A DNA stretch of 64,000 nucleotides from Bacteroidales bacterium UBA6408 (GTDB taxonomy: Bacteria; Bacteroidota; Bacteroidia; Bacteroidales; UBA932): positions 26,515-90,514 of the forward strand of contig DJPQ01000092.1 in assembly GCA_002439805.1 (NCBI GenBank), read 5' to 3'. Of this stretch, positions 59,210 through 64,000 are shown piece by piece. Under the pieces are notes generated by a model. The model saw only the letters and a program-made list of their open reading frames with translations. It made no database searches and was not told the DNA's origin. Position 1 is the first letter of the stretch. The number at the start of each line of letters is the position of its first letter. The position numbers and the translations under genes were made by a program.

Positions 59210-60352
59210 ATGCACGAAATCATCGACAGCCTTCAACAGTTCTGGAGCTTCACCGGATTCTACAACTGCACGTGGCAGCATCTTGTCATGGTGGCGGTGG
59301 GAGTCGTCTTCATTGTCCTCGGAATCGTAAAGAAATGGGAGCCGCTGCTGCTCGTTCCGATTGGATTCGGAATCGTCGTCGGCAACATCCCGCTTCCGGA
59401 AGGGATGCAGGTCGGCATATATGAGGAAGGCTCAGTGCTGAACATTCTCTATCAGGGGGTTGTGAAGGGCTGGTATCCCCCGCTGATATTCCTCGGCATA
59501 GGCGCGATGACGGATTTTTCTTCGCTCATCTCCCAGCCCCGTCTCATACTCATCGGCGCGGCGGCGCAGATGGGCATTTTCGGGGCGTTCCTGCTCGCCC
59601 TCTGGCTCGGGTTCACCCCGCAGGAAGCCGGCGCAATCGGCATAATCGGCGGAGCGGACGGTCCCACAGCCATATTTCTGAGTTCAAAGCTTGCGCCTCA
59701 TCTTCTCGGGGCCATCGCCGTCTCGGCCTATTCCTATATGGCGCTCGTGCCCGTAATCCAGAGGCCGATAATGCTTTTATTAACCACAAAGAGGGAAAGA
59801 ATCATCAGAATGGCTCCTCCGAGACAGGTCAGCCAAAGGGAGAAAATCATATTCCCGATAGTAGGATTCATACTCACCGCGTTCATCGTGCCGTCCGGTC
59901 TGCCACTCCTCGGAATGCTCTTCTTCGGCAACCTTCTGAAAGAGAGCGGAGTGACCAGAAGGCTCGCGGAGACCGCCAGGGGGCCGCTTATAGATGTTGT
60001 GACAACCCTCATCGGGCTCACCGTCGGAGCGTCCACGCAGGCGGACCAGTTCCTGTCGCCGCAGTCGGTTAAGATCTTCATTCTGGGGCTGATTTCGTTT
60101 GTGATAGCCACTTTCTGCGGTGTACTTTTTGTGAAATTCATGAACCTGTTCTGCAAGGAAGGCAGGAAGATAAATCCGCTTATCGGCAATGCCGGTGTGT
60201 CCGCAGTGCCTGATTCCGCGCGGGTTTCGGAAACCGTGGGAAGAGAGTTTGACAGGGACAACCACCTGCTGATGCACGCGATGGCGCCTAATGTTGCCGG
60301 AGTGATAGGGTCAGCTGTGGCCGCCGGCATATTGCTGAGTTTTCTCGGATGA
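59210..60352 (+). CDS. mmdB: Sodium ion-translocating decarboxylase beta subunit
   Basis: 380 residues with about nine membrane helices. The conserved GIIGGADGPTAIFL segment holds the Asp implicated in Na+ transport in oxaloacetate and methylmalonyl-CoA decarboxylases. NHLLMHAMAPNVAGVIGSAVAAG ends the protein as usual. It decarboxylates carboxybiotin and pumps Na+ out of the cell, completing the operon mmdA-oadG-mmdC-mmdB. Confidence 0.92.
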   Translation: MHEIIDSLQQFWSFTGFYNCTWQHLVMVAVGVVFIVLGIVKKWEPLLLVPIGFGIVVGNIPLPEGMQVGIYEEGSVLNILYQGVVKGWYPPLIFLGIGAMTDFSSLISQPRLILIGAAAQMGIFGAFLLALWLGFTPQEAGAIGIIGGADGPTAIFLSSKLAPHLLGAIAVSAYSYMALVPVIQRPIMLLLTTKRERIIRMAPPRQVSQREKIIFPIVGFILTAFIVPSGLPLLGMLFFGNLLKESGVTRRLAETARGPLIDVVTTLIGLTVGASTQADQFLSPQSVKIFILGLISFVIATFCGVLFVKFMNLFCKEGRKINPLIGNAGVSAVPDSARVSETVGREFDRDNHLLMHAMAPNVAGVIGSAVAAGILLSFLG

Positions 60353-60432
60353 GGCTATGATTTTCCATATCTTTACAGAAGACATTGAAACACAGACAAA
60401 TATATAAAAAACAAAATAAAAAATTACGAACA

Positions 60433-61038
60433 ATGCAGAACAAATTGCAGGAACTGACAGAAAAGCTCTACAATGAGGGCCTGTCAAAAGGAAAGACTGA
60501 GGGCGAGGCTCTTCTTGCCAAGGCACGTTCCGAGGCGGACGCAATCATAGCAGAGGCGAAGAAACAGGCCGAGGCTATCGTGGTCAAGGCGCAGAAGGAT
60601 GCCGAGGACCTTAGGACCAAGACGGCCGGCGACATCGCGCTTGCATCAAGGCAGGCGGTCAGCGAGACAAGGCAGGCGGTCGAGAATCTTGTCATCGCCG
60701 AGGCGGCCGACATGAAGGTCAAGACAGCCCTTTCGGACGACGAGTTCGTCAAGACGATAATCACTGCCGCTGTCAAGGCGTTTGCCGACGGTAAGGACTG
60801 CGGAATCGAGGTCTGCCTTCCGGAATCGGTCAAGGGGGCTCTCGAAGGCTTCGTGAAGAACGAGGTCGCGAAGACTCTCAAGACGGACGTGGAAGTGAAG
60901 TTCTGCAAGAAAATCGGCGGAGGGTTCACAATCGGCCCGAAGGACGGCGGCTATTTCATCAACTTCACCGACGAGGCTTTCAACGAGCTCATCGGCGACT
61001 ATCTCCGTCCGGCGACGAAAAAAATTCTCTTCGGTTAG
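60433..61038 (+). CDS. atpE: V-type ATP synthase subunit E
   Basis: 201 residues from the ATG at 60433; an upstream TTG frame at 60385 has no homology. N-terminal long helix of charged repeats (KLYNEGLSKGKTEGEALLAK through LRTKTAGDI) and the C-terminal globular domain with GGFTIGPKDGGYFINFTDEAF match the peripheral-stalk E subunit. First gene of the V-ATPase operon. Starts 80 bp after mmdB. Confidence 0.85.
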   Translation: MQNKLQELTEKLYNEGLSKGKTEGEALLAKARSEADAIIAEAKKQAEAIVVKAQKDAEDLRTKTAGDIALASRQAVSETRQAVENLVIAEAADMKVKTALSDDEFVKTIITAAVKAFADGKDCGIEVCLPESVKGALEGFVKNEVAKTLKTDVEVKFCKKIGGGFTIGPKDGGYFINFTDEAFNELIGDYLRPATKKILFG

Positions 61039-61040
61039 TC

Positions 61041-61661
61041 ATGAGAAACTACGAATACATTATTGCGGGCCTGCCGGTCATAGGCAGCGGATTCCGGTTC
61101 ACGGACACGCCCCCCGAACAGTTCATCGCCGATATACGGGAGCAACTGGATTCGAGGGACAACGCGCTCGTGGATTTCCTGATGAAGGGATATGAGGAGA
61201 AAAACCTCACTCCGGAGTTCTACGCCGAGGCCGTTTCGCACAGGAACCATTTTCTGCGCGAGTACTTCCGCTTCGACCTGAATCTGAGGAACGCGAAGGT
61301 CAGATTCCTGAACAAGGCGCTCGGAAGGCCGGCAGACAAGGACCTGATGGTTCTTTACGGCAAGGACGGGGAACCTCTCGTGCTGCCGTTCGAGGAGGCG
61401 GACGCCGTGGAGGCGATACTCCGAGGAGAAGACCTGCTTGCGCGTGAAAGGGCTCTCGACGACCTGATGTGGGACAGGATTTCAAGCATGACCGTTTTCG
61501 ATTATTTCGACGTCGAGGCCGTGCTCGCGTTCATAGCCAAGATGCAGGTCGTCGCCCGCTGGTACAGGCTCGACGAGCAGAGCGGACGCGAAATGTTCCG
61601 CAGGCTGGTCGATGAGGTGCGCGGCACCTTCAAGGGAGTGCAGTACAACGCCGGGCAGTAG
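61041..61661 (+). CDS. DUF2764 protein of the V-type ATPase operon
   Basis: 206 residues. YEYIIAGLPVIGSGFRF at the start and the LNLRNAKVRFLNKALGR block identify DUF2764, a gene that stands between the E and A subunits in Bacteroidetes V-ATPase operons. By position it may replace subunit C (NtpC/AC39), which is missing there. It is separated from atpE by only 2 bp. The role is inferred. Confidence 0.8.
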   Translation: MRNYEYIIAGLPVIGSGFRFTDTPPEQFIADIREQLDSRDNALVDFLMKGYEEKNLTPEFYAEAVSHRNHFLREYFRFDLNLRNAKVRFLNKALGRPADKDLMVLYGKDGEPLVLPFEEADAVEAILRGEDLLARERALDDLMWDRISSMTVFDYFDVEAVLAFIAKMQVVARWYRLDEQSGREMFRRLVDEVRGTFKGVQYNAGQ

Positions 61662-61723
61662 CGCTTGCAGGCGCAGAAAAGCGGCATATTAAGAATAATA
61701 ATTTATAAAAGTATATCAACAAC

Positions 61724-63478
61724 ATGAACAAGACTACAGGAAAGGTGACGGGCATCGTCTCAAACCTTGTCACTGTCGCGGTTGACGGTCCGGTTTCGCA
61801 GAATGAGATCTGCTTCATCGACCTTGACGGAACCGAACTTATGGCCGAGGTCATCAAGGTCAACGGTTCAAACGCGTCTGTGCAGGTGTTCGAGAGCACC
61901 CGTGGCCTGAAAAACGGCAACAAGGTAGTTTTTGAGAACAGGATGCTTGAGGTCACGCTCGGTCCGGGACTTCTCTCAAGCTGCTACGACGGGCTCCAGA
62001 ACAATCTCACGACGATGACAGGGGTCTTCCTAAAGAGGGGCGAATACACCGAGCCTCTCGACCACGGGAAACTTTGGGACTTCACCCCTACAGCGAAGCC
62101 GGGCGACAAGGTCGTCGCGGCGGACTGGCTCGGAGAGGTTAAGGAGGGATGGCTGCCCCACAAGATTATGGTTCCTTTCTCCTTCGATGGAGAATACACA
62201 GTGAAGTCTGTGGCTGAGGCCGGCCAGTATAAGATTGACGACACCATGGCCGTACTTGTGAACGAGGACGGCGAGGAGGTAAAGGTCACGATGATTCAGA
62301 AATGGCCTGTCAAGGTCGCCGTCAAGGGCTACAGGGAGAAGCCGAGGCCGGCGAGAATCATGGAGACGGGAGTGCGCGTAATCGACACCCTCGACCCTAT
62401 CGCCGAGGGCGGCACGGGCTTCATCCCGGGGCCGTTCGGCTGCGGAAAGACCGTGCTCCAGCATGCCATCGCAAAGCAGGGTGACGCCCAGGTCATCGTG
62501 ATGGCCGCCTGCGGAGAGCGCGCGAACGAGGTCGTGGAAATCTTCACTGAGTTCCCTGAGCTGATTGACCCCCACACGGGACGCCACCTGATGGAGCGCA
62601 CCACAATCATCTGCAACACCTCCAATATGCCGGTGGCGGCACGAGAGGCGTCAGTCTATACTGCGATGACAATCTGCGAGTACTACCGCGCGATGGGAAT
62701 GAAGGTGCTCCTCCTCGCCGACTCCACTTCAAGATGGGCACAGGCCCTGAGGGAGATGAGTAACCGTCTGGAGGAGCTTCCTGGAGCGGATGCGTTCCCG
62801 GTCGATCTTTCTGCCATCATCTCGAACTTCTACGCGCGCGCCGGAATGGTCGTGCTGAACAACGGACAGACCGGTTCAGTCACATTCATCGGAACGGTGT
62901 CCCCTGCGGGAGGTAACCTCAAGGAGCCTGTAACCGAATCGACGAAGAAGGCCGCCCGCTGCTTCTACGCACTTGAGCAGAAACGCGCCGACCAGAAGAG
63001 ATACCCGGCCGTGAACCCGATTGATTCATATTCAAAGTATCTCGAGTACCCTGAGATTCAGGAATATCTCGAAAAGACCATCGCTCCGGGATGGGGTGAG
63101 AAAGTCAATAAACTGAAAAACCTCATCCGCAAGGGACGCGAGGCGCAGGAGCAGATCAACATCCTCGGCGACGACGGCGTGCCGATGAACTACCACGAAC
63201 TGTTCTGGAAATCCGAGCTCATCGACTTCGTCATCCTTCAGCAGGACGCCTTCGACGCGATTGACGCCCTCTGTCCTCTTGACAGGCAGAAATATATGGT
63301 AGAGCTCGTGCTCGGAATATGCGACCGCACATTTGAGTTCGAGGACTTCGAGAAATGCCGTGACTTCTTCAAGGAGGTCATCAACATTCTCCGTCAGATG
63401 AACTACTCCGAATTCCGCGGCGAGCAGTTCAAGGCATTTGAAAATAAACTTAATACACTCCTCAGCAATGGCAAATAA
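61724..63478 (+). CDS. atpA: V-type ATP synthase subunit A
   Basis: 584 residues. P-loop GPFGCGKTVLQ (about 236-246) with the V-type GPFGCGKT form, the non-homologous region (about 115-190), and ADSTSRWAQALREMSNRLEE plus SPAGGNLKEPVTE. It is the catalytic ATP-hydrolysing/synthesising subunit. Overlaps the start of subunit B by 11 nt. Confidence 0.94.
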   Translation: MNKTTGKVTGIVSNLVTVAVDGPVSQNEICFIDLDGTELMAEVIKVNGSNASVQVFESTRGLKNGNKVVFENRMLEVTLGPGLLSSCYDGLQNNLTTMTGVFLKRGEYTEPLDHGKLWDFTPTAKPGDKVVAADWLGEVKEGWLPHKIMVPFSFDGEYTVKSVAEAGQYKIDDTMAVLVNEDGEEVKVTMIQKWPVKVAVKGYREKPRPARIMETGVRVIDTLDPIAEGGTGFIPGPFGCGKTVLQHAIAKQGDAQVIVMAACGERANEVVEIFTEFPELIDPHTGRHLMERTTIICNTSNMPVAAREASVYTAMTICEYYRAMGMKVLLLADSTSRWAQALREMSNRLEELPGADAFPVDLSAIISNFYARAGMVVLNNGQTGSVTFIGTVSPAGGNLKEPVTESTKKAARCFYALEQKRADQKRYPAVNPIDSYSKYLEYPEIQEYLEKTIAPGWGEKVNKLKNLIRKGREAQEQINILGDDGVPMNYHELFWKSELIDFVILQQDAFDAIDALCPLDRQKYMVELVLGICDRTFEFEDFEKCRDFFKEVINILRQMNYSEFRGEQFKAFENKLNTLLSNGK

Positions 63479-64000
63479 GGCATATCAGAAAATCTATACG
63501 AAATTGGAAGGCATAACCAAGGCCACAGTAGCGCTGAAGGCCGAGGGAGTTTCCAACGATGAGCTTGCCGTTGTTGACGGCAGACTTGCACAGGTCGTAA
63601 AGACCAAGGGGCCGGTCGTCACGCTTCAGGTCTTCGCCGGAACGGAAGGCATCCCGACCGATGCCGAGGTCACTTTCCTCGGTGAGGCTCCGAGCCTCCA
63701 TGTGAGCGAGGAACTCGCCGGACGGTTCTTCAACGCATACGGACACCCTATCGACGGCGGCCCTGAGGTTGAAGGCGAAGTCCGCGAAATCGGCGGTCCG
63801 TCAGTGAACCCGTACAAAAGGAAACAGCCGTCGGAGATTATCCCTACGGGAATCGCCGGCATCGACCTGAACAACACGCTCGTGTCCGGGCAGAAGATTC
63901 CGTTCTTCGCGGACTCCGACCAGCCGTACAACAACGTGATGGCACAGGTTGCCCTCCGCGCCGACGTCGACAAGATTATCCTCGGCGGAATGGGGCTCTC
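63468..64000 (+). CDS. atpB: V-type ATP synthase subunit B, partial (C-terminus off window)
   Basis: At least 177 residues before the window edge. MANKAYQKIYTKLEGITKAT starts at the ATG at 63468. SGQKIPFFADSDQPYNN replaces the P-loop as in B subunits, and ILGGMGL follows at the edge. The subunit is regulatory and non-catalytic. Subunits D, I and K are expected beyond the window. Confidence 0.92.
   Translation, partial: MANKAYQKIYTKLEGITKATVALKAEGVSNDELAVVDGRLAQVVKTKGPVVTLQVFAGTEGIPTDAEVTFLGEAPSLHVSEELAGRFFNAYGHPIDGGPEVEGEVREIGGPSVNPYKRKQPSEIIPTGIAGIDLNNTLVSGQKIPFFADSDQPYNNVMAQVALRADVDKIILGGMGL

Overview
The window looks like a chromosome segment from a member of the Bacteroidota, most likely the order Bacteroidales. 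Several features support this. Promoters follow the TTTG-N19/20-TAnnTTTG pattern of the group, and Shine-Dalgarno sites are largely absent. Gene content includes a periplasmic C1B (PepC-like) peptidase, a split 5'-nucleotidase, a two-subunit glycine decarboxylase, a Na+-pumping methylmalonyl-CoA decarboxylase and a V-type ATPase operon with a DUF2764 gene. Genus cannot be fixed from the sequence. I see no rRNA, tRNA or CRISPR array.

Layout. Positions 1-10337 are mostly minus-strand housekeeping: pssA (cut by the edge), a secreted C1 peptidase, a two-gene secreted 5'-nucleotidase, a NatAB-like ABC exporter, holA, hpf, xerC, a CCA-adding HD protein and an HsdR-N-like gene. rluA (10417-11379) is divergent from these and overlaps the end of the next operon. 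Positions 11308-17172 hold a four-gene glycan operon: two glycosyltransferases, a polysaccharide pyruvyl transferase, and a fusion of a Wzx-type flippase with an FrhB-like domain. Positions 17425-23677 are accessory DNA, described below. Positions 23711-35278 carry an ABC exporter and a surface-polysaccharide locus: CapD/FlaA1-like enzyme, complete rfbDBCA for dTDP-L-rhamnose, a CpsB-type phosphatase, a Wzc-type tyrosine kinase and a Wza-type exporter. Positions 35416-46541 carry nhaC, lpd, gcvPB, gcvPA, gcvH, gcvT, lplA, a YqiA-like esterase and pgm. Positions 46683-56607 mix a THUMP-like methyltransferase, an ATPase, an esterase, pdxB, a DUF721 gene, recF, a TPR protein, yebC and a carboxylesterase. 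Positions 56729-64000 hold a methylmalonyl-CoA decarboxylase operon followed by the start of the V-type ATPase operon (E, DUF2764, A, B cut by the edge).

Most interesting region. A short peptide gene (17971) and a fimbrillin-like lipoprotein gene (18145-19668) follow a near-perfect promoter. The middle of the lipoprotein gene contains a 144-bp stretch that recurs at 23529-23672 in inverted orientation with only 2 mismatches. The inverted copy opens a promoterless second C-terminal cassette (22781-23677) that is homologous but clearly diverged, and both cassettes end in the same hairpin terminator. Recombination between the repeats would invert 18795-23672 and swap the lipoprotein's C-terminal half in frame. 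The segment also carries hipBA, an internally deleted fic gene and a DUF2442-HTH gene. This looks like an antigenic-variation switch.

Other signals. A structured repeat occurs three times (41480, 44775, 54868) with a conserved core hairpin and complementary but unrelated outer arms. Low-complexity insertions recur in the loops of conserved enzymes. A short REP-like repeat occurs between genes and once inside a coding sequence. The Wzc tail is a Tyr-Gly microsatellite. Methylmalonyl-CoA decarboxylase, V-ATPase and NhaC together suggest a Na+-based energy economy; that is inference, because the ion-binding K subunit lies outside the window.
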